Shown one piece after another: positions 8,268-17,342 of a stretch of 37,391 bases of DNA. The notes beneath the pieces were generated by a model. That model was given only the letters and a program-made list of their open reading frames with translations. It was not told the DNA's origin and searched no databases. The position numbers and the translations under genes were made by a program. The stretch lies in contig JABBOA010000005.1 of assembly GCA_019352075.1 (NCBI GenBank), positions 1 through 37,391 on the forward strand, read 5' to 3'. Position 1 is the first letter of the stretch, and each line of letters starts with the position of its first letter. This stretch comes from Acidobacteriota bacterium. Lineage in GTDB: Bacteria; Actinomycetota; Acidimicrobiia; Acidimicrobiales; RAAP-2.

Positions 8268-9577
8268 TTCACCACTGCTTTCTCAAATGATTTCTCGATG
8301 GCTCGAGCGTCGACGACCGGCGACGACACGCGAACGAAGGTGACGACCACTCATCGAACCCGTTGACGAGGGCCGAGGCGGTCCTACACCGTTCGCGAGG
8401 GAGTGCGGTGCGATGCCCACTAAGGAATCGGGACCGTGGGCGATTCCCCACCGCAGGGATCAAGTCTTCGCTCGACGTCGATACCGGAAGGAACATCTCG
8501 CACCTTTCTCTGCGTTCCGTGCTGATGCAAGGGACACAGGAGGCGGGGTCTTGACTTCCTTCTCGCATGGTAATGCCCCCGCGGTTTCGTCAAGCGCTGG
8601 AGCGTCGAACGACGCGGCGAACGAGAGCGGGCTCGAGCGACCGGGCCGAACGTGATCGCCCCCGGGGTCCTCGACCAGTCGTCGACCGAGCAGCGCGCAG
8701 CGATGGTGCGCGCGTACGCCGTGCGCTCCGCGCCGTCGTACCGCGAGGAGGACCACTCGTCGATGATGCGTCACCGCCACTCGGGGAGTACACCCTCGCC
8801 TCGTCGCGTCGGGACCGAGAACCGCGCACGTGAACGTGACCTCGTTCACGTCGTCGCCGACGACACCCCACTGCTGCGGCGGCCCGAATTGCAATGGCGT
8901 CGAATCCCCGATATGGTTGCGGCAAGGACGTCAGGACTTCGCTTCCTCTTCACTCGGTGCAGACCGAAAAGAATGAGGTGAGAAGTGCGATTCCCGTGGA
9001 ACCAACGTGACGTGAACGACGTGGTCGGGACGAGATCTGTCTCGACGGCCCCCGGCCGCAACACTCCAGGGGATTGTGGTCGCGTTCCCCCCCCTCGGGC
9101 GTACAGGCGTGATGATCGGTTCTCTCGCGCTCTGAATCCATGCCCGGGCGATGGACGCGTCGACTCACGAGTGGCGCGACCCGAGCTCGTCGCGACGCGA
9201 CCCCCCAGTCTGGCACACCCTCGCAATTCGCTAACTGCCACCGTGGTCACGGTGAAACGCCGATCGACGGAGGTGCTCAATCCCCCTGGCGCCTCCGTCG
9301 ACGGCGTACGGACAAGGACCTCGGTGGTCGGGTGTGGGCTGGCGCTGGGTCGCTCGGGCACCTTGGCCGCGGCCGGGTACGCGGCGTCATCGGGTGAGAC
9401 GTCCGAGCGCTCGCACACCCGTCCCGGGTCTCCGCGACGCGACCTGACGCAGTCGCGATCGTTCGGGGCGACGCGACGATCACCACTCCGCGCGAGTTCA
9501 CCGGCGCCGCGCGAGTCGCTCGCGGGCCGCGGTCGACGCTGGCGGGTCACGCACTCGCGCGAGGAGGGGGCGCGCTC
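8268..9577. other. 1.3-kb stretch without a convincing gene
   Basis: ORFs on both strands are Arg-rich and lack recognisable motifs, ribosome sites or coding-like codon use. The minus-strand 373-residue ORF (8846-9967) overlaps the real gene at 9578 and is a shadow. A segment near 9330 (VVGCGLALGRSGT) very faintly recalls a CDGSH iron-sulfur motif, which often lies beside the redox-enzyme family found next, but two of the expected cysteines and the histidine are missing. Confidence 0.4.
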
Positions 9578-10672
9578 ATGACGAAACTCGAGCCCGGTCT
9601 CGCCGAGGGCAGCGCCGCACCCCCTGCGGCACGCCCACTCCCGTTCAACACCGACGCCGCCCTGGCGACGCCGACGAACGTGTCCGACTGGCCCCTCATC
9701 CCGTGGGCCAGGGGGCCCCTGAGTACCGCGGTCATCGACGCACTGCAACGCGGACGTAGCGCCTTCGGCCCCCCGCCATCCCTCGAACACGTCGACGTCC
9801 TCACCGACGACGATTTCCAACTCGCCCTCTACCTCTGCTACGAGACGTCCTACCGGGAGTTCAACGCAACGGACTGGCGACGCGACGCGGGGCTCCAAGA
9901 TTTTCGCACCCAGTTGGAGCGGTTCTTCGAGTCGCGCCTGCGAGTCGAGGTGGAACGCTGGGAGCATGGCTCGGGGGCGTCCCCGCTCCGTCGACTCGAT
10001 GAACTGCTCGACTACTCACGGATGACCCTGCTGGCGAGGTTCGTCAGTGAGTTCGGCACCCTGGAGCACCTGCGTGAGCTATGCGTTCACCAGTCCGTGA
10101 TTCACGTGCACGAGGACGATTCTCGCCCCCTCGTGATGACCCCGTCCTCGGGCGCGGTGCCGGTCACGAGAGCCCACGATAGATTCAGTCGCCGTGAGAA
10201 GGACCGCGACGGTCGTGGCGTCACCGCACAGCTCAGCGACACCATGACGGCCCTCGGACTCGACCCCTCCAGTGGGTCCTACGTCGAAATGGCGCCGGGA
10301 CCCACGCTCGCACTGTTGAACCTGACGTCGATGTTCGCGGACCAGGAGAAGTTCCGCGCCGCCTACCTGGGCCAGCTCGCGGCGGCGGTGAGTTCATCGG
10401 CGGCTTCGCGGGAGCCGATCTCTCGGGCCCTGGGAAAGTTCGGAATCGACGCACTGGGCCGTCGATTCTTCGACAACGTCGCGAGCGTTGACCCTCGCCT
10501 CGCGCGCATCGCCCGCGATCGTGGCGAGAGTGGGTACCTCGAAACCGAACTCGACAGCCTCCTGTTCGGGGCGACCGCGATGCGCGTACTCGAGGGGGGA
10601 TTCGTCACCCACCTTCTCGCGGCGTGGGAGCGCAAGGCGACGTCGCTCGCGCCGTGGGTGATGTCCGACTGA
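9578..10672 (+). CDS. Haem-oxygenase-fold 'iron-containing redox enzyme' family protein, probably degenerate
   Basis: A 364-residue protein. The segments DDDFQLALYLCYETSYREF (about residues 86-104), FVSEFGTLEHLRELCVHQS, DTMTALGLDPSSGSYVEMAP and LALLNLTSMFADQEKFRAAYLGQL line up with the actinobacterial haem-oxygenase-like diiron family. The places where relatives carry metal ligands do not fit. Relatives read roughly KEADPHTW, DEYGGG...H and HVEADAxHE; this one has HEDDSRPL, HDRFSRREKDRDGRG and NVASVDPRLAR. The fold therefore seems kept while the site is lost (see findings). The ATG at 9578 lies after GCGCTC with a GAGGAGG a few bases upstream. It could be a structural paralogue, a scaffold or an early pseudogene. 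Confidence 0.72.
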   Translation: MTKLEPGLAEGSAAPPAARPLPFNTDAALATPTNVSDWPLIPWARGPLSTAVIDALQRGRSAFGPPPSLEHVDVLTDDDFQLALYLCYETSYREFNATDWRRDAGLQDFRTQLERFFESRLRVEVERWEHGSGASPLRRLDELLDYSRMTLLARFVSEFGTLEHLRELCVHQSVIHVHEDDSRPLVMTPSSGAVPVTRAHDRFSRREKDRDGRGVTAQLSDTMTALGLDPSSGSYVEMAPGPTLALLNLTSMFADQEKFRAAYLGQLAAAVSSSAASREPISRALGKFGIDALGRRFFDNVASVDPRLARIARDRGESGYLETELDSLLFGATAMRVLEGGFVTHLLAAWERKATSLAPWVMSD

Positions 10673-10941
10673 CCCTCGGGCACTCCCACGCTCGCCCGGG
10701 ACAGTCCTGAGGCCGGTCAGGCAGGAACCAGGCAAAGGGACTAGGACCGACCCACCTTCGCCACTCGACGTCGCCCGCAGGCCTCCCGGGGTACCCGCGA
10801 GGCCCTCGCCCCGTGCTCTGTCGACGCCCGACAGTCGATCGCTGACGCGCCGGTGGCTGAAGGAATGTTGCGCCGCGGGACAATGGGTGAGGTCCGGGTC
10901 GACGTCACGGGGAGCGACGCGGCGGGACCGCCCCGCGCCCG

Positions 10942-11691
10942 TCAGGAACCTTTGGCCAGCCTCTCGTGGGGCCGATCGAGTTCGCTCATTGGCAGGTTCC
11001 CCTCGACGACGCTGGCGGCGACGTCGGTCAGGCGAAGGTTGTGGTTACGCGAATGGGCGCGCAGAATGGTGAAAGCATCCGCCATATCACATTGCAGATA
11101 TTGGCCGATCATGCCCTTGGCCTGTTCGATGGTGATTCGCGAGTTGAGCGCGAGACTCAGTTGATCATTCAGCAACCTGGCGCCGATCGCAACTTGGTGT
11201 TGCAAGATGGCGATGGTCGCGATGTCGGCCAAGCCCTGAACGGCCGCGACGTCTTCGTCCGTCAGCAGTCCCACGTCGGTGCGAAAGAGATTGAGGGCGC
11301 CAATCGTGCGGCCGCGAAGTCGCATGGGCAGACAGTGCACCGAACGGAAGCCTTGTTCCATCGCGCGAGGAGTGAAACTCGGCCAGCGATGGTCGTCCTG
11401 GGATAACTCGTGATTCACGATCGCCGCGCCCGCGGTGTAACAATCGACGCACGGACCTTCATTCGTCTGGATCTGGTACAACTCCAGGAGCCGCATCGAA
11501 TCGCTCGAGGAGGCCAGGTACTGCAACTCACCGCTGGTATCCTCCAACATCACGCCGGCGGCGGCCACGTCGATTGTTTCGACGCATCGTTCGCTCAGCA
11601 GCGTCAAGATATCGATGACGTCGTAATCGTCGACCAGGTTGTCGGCCATCTCGACCAGTGTGGCTACTAGGAGCGATTCACGTTCCACCAT
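10942..11691 (-). CDS. GAF and ANTAR domain antitermination regulator
   Basis: About 249 residues from the chosen ATG (MVERESLLVATLVEMADNL). The GAF sensor covers roughly residues 15-165, with the motifs EGPCVDCY and LPMRLRGRTIGALNLF. The C-terminal ANTAR RNA-binding domain begins near NSRITIEQAKGMIGQYL. ANTAR proteins bind paired hairpins in nascent RNA and stop termination. The upstream AGGAGA is one base from the ATG of MSK and about ten from that of MVER, so MVER is the better start. It lies directly downstream of a second GAF-ANTAR gene on the same strand, about 85 bp apart. Confidence 0.88.
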   Translation of the reverse strand: MVERESLLVATLVEMADNLVDDYDVIDILTLLSERCVETIDVAAAGVMLEDTSGELQYLASSSDSMRLLELYQIQTNEGPCVDCYTAGAAIVNHELSQDDHRWPSFTPRAMEQGFRSVHCLPMRLRGRTIGALNLFRTDVGLLTDEDVAAVQGLADIATIAILQHQVAIGARLLNDQLSLALNSRITIEQAKGMIGQYLQCDMADAFTILRAHSRNHNLRLTDVAASVVEGNLPMSELDRPHERLAKGS

Positions 11692-11775
11692 TTTGCTCAT
11701 TCTCCTCATTCCGACGTCACGCCGGAGCACCCGCCTCGTCGGCTTCATCGTCACGTGAGTCGAACGAGGCCCCCT

Positions 11776-12576
11776 TTATAGTGAAACTTCACTCCACCGG
11801 CTCTGGGAGGAATCATACCGGAGTTCACGCCGGATGACCCGAGTGGCCACTTCGCGGAGTTTTTGACCCTCGACGAAGGCCCGCGTGCGCAACAACCCCA
11901 GCGCGGCCGAAATATCGACGGCGCCCTGAACCGAGACCATGCCCGCCGCCTGATGCACCGAGAAGTCCAGAGTTGATTCGTTCCTCAACTCCTCGGACAA
12001 GGTGCCGGGGGGGGCGCCGGCCTGCAAGGCGAGGATCGCGCGGCCCACCACCGACGTCAGGAGTAGCGCGGTGACGCACTGATCGTCGCTCAAATCACCC
12101 GGTTGATCGCAGTAAAGACAGAGAGCGCCCAGACGGATGCCTCCGAGGCGCATTGGGAACCCGAAGGCGGCCCGCACGCCCAGCGCGTACGCCTGGGGGG
12201 CGAAGAATATCCACCTCGACGCTGCCGCCGACGACAGGTCCGATTCGCTCGAGGTCGTTCCGATGGTCAGACTCTCCGAACAGGGGCCTTCGCCCACGGC
12301 AACTTCGAGGTCGATCACCGAACGCGCGAATGAGTTGTTGCCACAAAATGACGTCGCCGTCACCGGATCGTTGGCGAGGATGATGCCCGCACCCCTCACG
12401 CCCACGATCTCACTCGCCACCGCACACAACGAGCCGCGCTCGCCGTCGTCCGATTCGTGTCGCGCCATCGCGGCGTAGATCGCGATCAGGCCCTCAGACG
12501 ACACGTGCGCCACCCGGTATCTGAGCGAACGCAATGCGTCGGGCCGACCTCGCACCCGCGGGCCACCTCGCGCCAT
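11776..12576 (-). CDS. Second GAF-ANTAR regulator, start uncertain or N-terminally frameshifted
   Basis: The frame encodes a GAF domain (GEGPCSESLTIGT, FGFPMRLGGIRLGALCLYC) and an ANTAR-like C-terminus (FSVHQAAGMVSVQGAVDI). The conserved part begins near SSEGLIAIYAAMARHESDD; the residues before it (MARGGPRVRGRPDALRS) look unnatural, and a stop codon lies immediately upstream of this ATG. The real start is probably an internal GTG (VSSEGL, with GGTGG upstream), or the gene is frameshifted, because a perfect AGGAGG and ATG lie upstream in another frame (12658). It probably forms an operon with the next GAF-ANTAR gene. Confidence 0.8.
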   Translation of the reverse strand: MARGGPRVRGRPDALRSLRYRVAHVSSEGLIAIYAAMARHESDDGERGSLCAVASEIVGVRGAGIILANDPVTATSFCGNNSFARSVIDLEVAVGEGPCSESLTIGTTSSESDLSSAAASRWIFFAPQAYALGVRAAFGFPMRLGGIRLGALCLYCDQPGDLSDDQCVTALLLTSVVGRAILALQAGAPPGTLSEELRNESTLDFSVHQAAGMVSVQGAVDISAALGLLRTRAFVEGQKLREVATRVIRRELRYDSSQSRWSEVSL

Positions 12577-12658
12577 TCACTCGCCGGCTCGACGCGGCGT
12601 GTGGCGCCGTCCGCGCGAGAACCCACTGCTCGAACTGCGGTGCTGAAATCTGGGCCAT
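12494..12658 (-). other. Strong ribosome site and ATG opening a 54-codon frame that runs into the GAF-ANTAR gene
   Basis: A perfect AAGGAGG lies nine bases before the ATG at 12656-12658. The frame reads MAQISAPQFEQWVLART and stops at 12494, inside the start region of the GAF-ANTAR gene but one base out of phase. It is either a short upstream ORF coupled to the regulator or its true N-terminus separated by a frameshift. Confidence 0.45.
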
Positions 12659-13080
12659 TAGCAAATACCTCCTTCTCGCAGTTCGTGCGGACTACTCGCC
12701 AAGAAACAAGGGGTCCACGGTCCATCGCTCGATCATGGTTCGCGGCGACGCGCGCCTGGTTGGCCACTCACTCGCCTCACTGGCGTTCTTCCGATTCGCA
12801 TCCTCCTGCGAGTCAGCAATCTTGATCGAGCCACTGAGGACTTCGCTGACTCCCTCTGCGAAGGGCCACGATGGCTCCCTCCGTCGACGAGACGGTCGTG
12901 ATGACTAGAGACCCCACCCTAGTCCCCCATCCCCGACGTCTCGAAGTTATCTCGATTCGTTGGCCGTCGACCTCGATGACGCGGTGGCGTGATGCTCCGC
13001 GTTGAGCGCGTGCACCTCGAAATCCCCGGCCGGCGCCGCGGAGGTGGAGAGAGAGGCAGAGAGCGGGTGAGCGGGTGGAT
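12659..13080. other. Intergenic region without a recognisable gene
   Basis: It lies upstream of the GAF-ANTAR pair and downstream of the HNH-like gene. It should contain the GAF-ANTAR promoter. No ORF with a credible ribosome site was found. Confidence 0.4.
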
Positions 13081-13935
13081 TCACGAAATCACGAACGTCG
13101 TGCGCGCCGACCCCGCGCGGCACGTGACCGTGGCCGACGCGGCACCGGCCCCCGTCGTCGAGGCGATCCGCCACGTCCACGTGGCCTCGCCGCGGGCGTT
13201 CGTCGTCGTGGACCCCAGTCCACCCGCCGTACTGCGGCGTCCGCTGGGTAGCACCACCACGAGGTCACAGGTGTCCTTGGCCACGCTCGAATGTGCGGTG
13301 AGGCTCTCGCGACCCCCCGGCGCCACCGAGGTGAGCACCATCGAGACGCTCACGCTCGCCGACGGGCGCGACGACGAGGCACCGGGTTCGCTGGTGACCG
13401 GAGACCTCGCGGTCGGCGAACCCGGCCGGGGCCACGAGCCGAGGTAGCGGTGGTACGTCGCGACCCAGTCCGTGGCGATCTGCGTCTGCGCGGAACGCAG
13501 GGCCAACGCGCCGGCGCACACGAGCCGGTGCAGACGGTTCTCCAGGATGTCCTTACTGTTGAGATAACCGTGGGGATGGTCGTTCCACTCCGGCCACAGA
13601 TTGGCCATCGCGTTGCTACCTCCGAGTTCGAGCGGGATCAGGTGGTCGACCTCGTACTCGTAGGGGACGTGGTGCGCAATGGCGTACTCGGCGTACACGC
13701 GGTACTTCTCCGACGCCGGCACGTCGCGAACGCGCGTCGCGTACCCGAGACGGCACACGGTGACCGCCGACGAGGTGAGGATCGCTCCCGGGGTCGCGCG
13801 CGGATCGTTGAGCGGCTCACCGTGACTCTGGCGGAAGTGGGCCCCGGGGCTCACCGCGTTCGCCGCGTCGACGGGCGCAGCGAACGTCGCGCCGATGACG
13901 AGTAGTGATCCCCACATCACGGCCAGTTTGTGCAC
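13081..13935 (-). CDS. Secreted HNH-type endonuclease-like protein
   Basis: The preferred start is GTG at 13933-13935. It gives MHKLAVMWGSLLVIGATF..., a typical signal peptide with cleavage after VDAANA; the longer track version begins with Arg-rich sequence that looks non-coding. The core has YEVDHLIPLELGGSNAM followed by NLWPEWND and LHRLVCAG. The DHLIPLxLGGxN...NLWP arrangement is typical of HNH nucleases. After about residue 180 comes a Ser/Thr/Pro-rich linker, then a beta-rich segment resembling a secreted immunoglobulin-like domain (STTTNARGEATWTW). It is probably an extracellular nuclease acting on DNA for nutrition or competition. The YihY gene lies upstream on the same strand. Confidence 0.75.
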   Translation of the reverse strand: MHKLAVMWGSLLVIGATFAAPVDAANAVSPGAHFRQSHGEPLNDPRATPGAILTSSAVTVCRLGYATRVRDVPASEKYRVYAEYAIAHHVPYEYEVDHLIPLELGGSNAMANLWPEWNDHPHGYLNSKDILENRLHRLVCAGALALRSAQTQIATDWVATYHRYLGSWPRPGSPTARSPVTSEPGASSSRPSASVSVSMVLTSVAPGGRESLTAHSSVAKDTCDLVVVLPSGRRSTAGGLGSTTTNARGEATWTWRIASTTGAGAASATVTCRAGSARTTFVIS

Positions 13936-14033
13936 GACGTGACCGTACCCCCTCTCGGACCACGGCGAACCCGGGCGGGGCCGGCTGGCCGGAGTGCAGC
14001 GACCATCACCACGGCCATCGCCTCGCGACACCC

Positions 14034-15110
14034 TCACCCCTGCATCAACGGCTCGTCAGGGTCCGACGGGGAACGTCGTTCGATCCCCGGCGACGAATTG
14101 TCGACGCGATAGCCACGCTCGCGATATTCGTCCTGGGTCATGGGCCGGCCCCGGAAACTCGCGGTGACGTGTTGCTCGGGGCGCCGCTGGTTCTGGATGA
14201 CCTGCAGGGCGAGGGAGCGTTGATCGGCGGCGGTCAGGGGCGGCTGCACCATGCCCCGCGGCCACAACCGATGATGCAAGACGGTGTTGATCTCGGCGGA
14301 GTAGATCGTGATCTGCGCGCCGAGATAGATCCACGCCACCAGTCCCAGCACGAGGCCGAAGAACCCGTACAGGGCGCTCGCTCCCCTGAGGTCGTGACCG
14401 ACCACGTAGCCGCCGGCCGCCTGGAGGAGCGTCCAGGCTACTCCCCCGACCACGACCCCGGGTATCAGCGATCGTGTGCGCACCTGTCGGGGGGTGAGCG
14501 TGCGGAACGCCGCGAAGTACAGCGTCACGTTGATGACCGCGGCGAGGATCTCGCCCACGACCCCCAGCCAGAAATCGTGGCGGCCGAAGGTCCCGAATCC
14601 CGCGAGCACGGTGGTGAGGATCAGCGCGACGCCCAGTTCGACCAGGAAGACACCCGCGCGCGCCATGCGCGTGAGGTAGTTGGGCCGGACCGCCGCCGGA
14701 ATGTTCCAGATCTGCTCCATCGCGTAGAGGGCCGCCTGCGCCAGTCCGGTGGCGCCGTAGATGAGGCCCCCGATGCCGAAGGCGAGTCCGAGCACCGAAC
14801 TGCGCTTGATGGCGTGGATGTTGTGACCCAGCTGCTGGCCGATGATGGGGAATTGTCCCAGGGCCGAATGCAGCACCCGCGCGCGCTCGCCCGGGTGACC
14901 CGCGAGGACGATGCCCAAGATCGTCACCAGCAGGAGCAGGAGCGGGAACACGCTCACGAACATCGCGTAGGTGACCTGGACGGTCAAGTTCCCGGCGTTG
15001 TCGTCCCCGTACTTCTTGATCACGCCGAAGATGAACGACGGCAGCCGGTGCCGCTGTTGGAATCCGTCCACCCGACGGATCATCCGTTCGACGACGTTCA
15101 CGTGACCCAT
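14034..15110 (-). CDS. YihY/BrkB family membrane protein
   Basis: A 358-residue membrane protein with about six hydrophobic segments, the first in VTYAMFVSVFPLLLLLVTIL. Landmarks are AGNLTVQVTYAMFVSVFP near the N-terminus, LIYGATGLAQAALYAMEQIWN in the middle and LYGFFGLVLGLVAWIYLGAQ near the end, typical of YihY/BrkB (once mis-called ribonuclease BN). The family's transport role is unresolved. The C-terminal 70 residues are hydrophilic. It is 57 bp downstream of the AI-2E family gene on the same strand, so the two may be co-transcribed. Confidence 0.9.
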   Translation of the reverse strand: MGHVNVVERMIRRVDGFQQRHRLPSFIFGVIKKYGDDNAGNLTVQVTYAMFVSVFPLLLLLVTILGIVLAGHPGERARVLHSALGQFPIIGQQLGHNIHAIKRSSVLGLAFGIGGLIYGATGLAQAALYAMEQIWNIPAAVRPNYLTRMARAGVFLVELGVALILTTVLAGFGTFGRHDFWLGVVGEILAAVINVTLYFAAFRTLTPRQVRTRSLIPGVVVGGVAWTLLQAAGGYVVGHDLRGASALYGFFGLVLGLVAWIYLGAQITIYSAEINTVLHHRLWPRGMVQPPLTAADQRSLALQVIQNQRRPEQHVTASFRGRPMTQDEYRERGYRVDNSSPGIERRSPSDPDEPLMQG

Positions 15111-15167
15111 GCGTCCACCGTCGGATCGGTGGCGTCCACGACGACGCCCATCCTCACCGGCCCTCCG

Positions 15168-16313
15168 TCATCGCTGGTTCTGCCGGGGGATCACCACTTC
15201 TTCGAGCAGGAGCTGGAGGGTGGCGGCCGCCGGCACCGCCACGAGGGCCCCGATGAGCCCCAGGAGTGCCCCACCGACCAGCGTCGCGACGATCGTCAGG
15301 CCGGCCGAGACCTTCACGGTGCGCCGCATGACCCGGGGATTGAGGAAGAAATCCTCGAGGTACCGATAGACGACGTAGAACCCGGCGGTGGCGATACCGA
15401 TGGGCAGGCCCTTGGTGGCCGCGACGAGCGAGACCAGCAGCCCCGCGACCGTGGAGCCCACGATGGGGATGAGGTCAAAGAGGGCGACCGCGAACGCCAA
15501 CACGAGGGCGTACGGGATGGAGAAGGCGATGAGCCACAGGTACGTGCCGACCCCCGAGATCAACGACGTCACGAGATTGCCCAGCATGAAGCCGCCGACG
15601 CGCGAGAACACCTCGCTCGTCAGTAGGTCGACCCGGTCGCGACGGCTACGCGGGATCACCGACAGCCAGAGTTCTCGAACGCCCGGCAACGCGATGAGGA
15701 AATAGATCGTCATCGCCACGACGCTGATCGTCGCCACGCCCAGTGAGAGCAACTTCTTGCTCGCACCCAGGACGCCCCCGAAGGGGAAATGGAACGCGGA
15801 ACCTCCCTTGAGGTAACCGGTCAGGTGGAACTTCACCGCGAGTTGACCGGCCCAGCCCTGGCCGGCGGCGACACTGGCTTTGTAGCGAGGGTAGTTCTTC
15901 ACGAGGACGTGGAACTCGTGGGAGACGGGGGTCGCCGCGGACAGGGCCAACACCGCGACGATCAACAAGAAGCCGATGGTCACCACGCTCACGGCGATCC
16001 CGCGGAGCAGTCCGCGCGCGACGAGGAACTCGATGATGGGGTTCAACCCGATGGCGAGGAACAGAGCGAGACCGATGATGACGATCACGGTCGTGATGTC
16101 GGCGATGCCCCGCACGATCACGTAGGCGACGGCCACGCCAAACGACGCGTTCATCCCGACGAGGAAGGGGGTGCGGTGATTGAACGGTCGACCCGGCCCC
16201 CCCAGGACAAGGTCCGCCTCGTCGATCCCTCGTTGCGTCGCCGCCGGGAGTATCAAAATCGGCGGCACCTCGGCACCGAGGTCGCCGTTGGGGGAATCAG
16301 AGGGAGACGTCAC
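15168..16313 (-). CDS. AI-2E family transporter
   Basis: A 381-residue membrane protein with about eight helices. Recognisable blocks are LFLAIGLNPIIEFLVARG near residue 85, LDLIPIVGSTVAGLL-type sequence (FDLIPIVGSTVAGLLV) near residue 285 and an ending LLGLIGALVAVPAAATLQLLL. This is the AI-2E exporter family (TqsA/YdiK type), which transports autoinducer-2 in some members but probably other compounds in actinobacteria. The start is GTG with AGGA about five bases upstream. It probably heads an operon with the YihY gene. Confidence 0.9.
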   Translation of the reverse strand: MTSPSDSPNGDLGAEVPPILILPAATQRGIDEADLVLGGPGRPFNHRTPFLVGMNASFGVAVAYVIVRGIADITTVIVIIGLALFLAIGLNPIIEFLVARGLLRGIAVSVVTIGFLLIVAVLALSAATPVSHEFHVLVKNYPRYKASVAAGQGWAGQLAVKFHLTGYLKGGSAFHFPFGGVLGASKKLLSLGVATISVVAMTIYFLIALPGVRELWLSVIPRSRRDRVDLLTSEVFSRVGGFMLGNLVTSLISGVGTYLWLIAFSIPYALVLAFAVALFDLIPIVGSTVAGLLVSLVAATKGLPIGIATAGFYVVYRYLEDFFLNPRVMRRTVKVSAGLTIVATLVGGALLGLIGALVAVPAAATLQLLLEEVVIPRQNQR

Positions 16314-16389
16314 GCGCGTCCTAGAGTTCGGACTCGTCGACCCGATCGCACCACACCATCATCGTCACCCTCTTTCGTTGCGTGCACGA

Positions 16390-16417
16390 GATCCTCGCGT
16401 GTCGATCCTCGCGTGTC
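16390..16417. repeat. 14-bp tandem repeat, two copies
   Basis: The unit GATCCTCGCGTGTC occurs twice head to tail and is followed by a partial third copy (GTCCTCGCGTCGTCG). Confidence 0.75.
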
Positions 16418-16685
16418 GTCCTCGCGTCGTCGTGGCCCATTCTGCGCAACCTCAGACCCAGAGTCAAGGAGGTTTTTGAATCGCTGGCATTCACTAGCGC
16501 GGAGCGATCATGTCGAGACGGCGCCAATTGACTGGCGAATCACGTCGAGAGCGTGGTTCACATGATTCGCCGCGTTCGAGATCTCACAGCGCTTTCTCAA
16601 CGTACGCGAGCGTCAACTTCGTTGGTTGGCCGCAGCGACGACCTGGCCATGGGTCACGCCGTCCTCGCCGCAGCGCTCGTGGTGA

Positions 16686-16723
16686 GCGCGAGCGCCAACG
16701 CGCGAGCGCCAACGCGCGAGCGC
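16686..16723. repeat. 14-bp tandem repeat, 2.7 copies
   Basis: The unit GCGCGAGCGCCAAC is present twice in full and once in part. It is GC-rich and could be a slipped-strand expansion; no function is apparent. Confidence 0.75.
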
Positions 16724-16739
16724 ACGGAGGCCGCGTCGT

Positions 16740-17162
16740 TCACGACCCCGACGACCCCACGGCCCTCTTCAGTAGTTCGACCAGGGTCTTCTTGTCGGCG
16801 GGCGTCAACTTCGTCACCGCGTAGGCGTTCGGCCAGAGATTGCCCTCATCGAGGTGCGCGGCCTCTTGAAAGCCGATGGTGGCGTAGCGCACCTTGAACT
16901 TTGCGGCGCTCTGAAAGAACACGACGACCTTACCCTCGGTGTTGGTGTAGGCCGGCATGCCGTACCACGTCTTCGCCTTCAAGTCCGTGTGCTTCGCCAC
17001 CAGCTGGTGCAGGGTCTCGGCCAACTCCTGGTCCGCGCCCGTCATCTCGTCGATCGCCGCGCGACACGCGGCCGCGAGGTCGGCATCGGCTTTGGCGGCC
17101 TTGGCCTCCGTGGCGGCCGCGCGCATGGCCGCCTTCTCTTCCTTGCTGAAACTCGAACTCAC
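16740..17162 (-). CDS. DUF1801 / YdhG-type protein
   Basis: A 140-residue soluble protein. The N-terminal 40 residues are Ala/Lys-rich and helical. The core has KTWYGMPAYTNTEGKVVVFF followed by KFKVRYATIGF, the DUF1801 fold related to YdhG, sometimes annotated as an iron chaperone. The biochemical role is poorly known. The start is GTG with GGAGG six bases upstream. It stands alone on the minus strand. Confidence 0.85.
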   Translation of the reverse strand: MSSSFSKEEKAAMRAAATEAKAAKADADLAAACRAAIDEMTGADQELAETLHQLVAKHTDLKAKTWYGMPAYTNTEGKVVVFFQSAAKFKVRYATIGFQEAAHLDEGNLWPNAYAVTKLTPADKKTLVELLKRAVGSSGS

Positions 17163-17342
17163 GGGAGCCTCCGTCCTATGACCTGTTCCTCAGAAAACTA
17201 GTGGACGACTGATGAGCGTATCAACCACCTCGCGCGGCGCATGAGACTCCGTCGGGACACTTGCGCGACGCGTGCACCTCGGCCGGTGCCTTCACCCGTG
17301 TGCGTCGAGCCATCGCGCGCCACCACGAGAGGCCCGCGATGA

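Larger units (their letters stand above)
16314..16739. other. Intergenic region with short tandem repeats and an unused ribosome site
   Basis: It contains two 14-bp tandem repeats (listed separately) and a perfect AAGGAGG at 16466-16472 on the plus strand. The latter is followed three bases later by TTG opening a 29-codon frame (MNRWHSLARSDHVE) to 16565. The spacing is too short to trust. No larger gene is evident. Confidence 0.35.

Noticed and set aside
9300-9430. Possible CDGSH iron-sulfur relic beside the redox enzyme
   Set aside because: Only one of the three expected cysteines and no CDGSH histidine are present.
8846-9967. 373-residue minus-strand ORF
   Set aside because: It runs through the start of the redox-enzyme gene on the other strand and has shadow-like composition.
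13905-15626. 573-residue plus-strand ORF
   Set aside because: It is the antisense shadow of the YihY and AI-2E genes; rich in Asp, Glu, Arg and His with no motifs.
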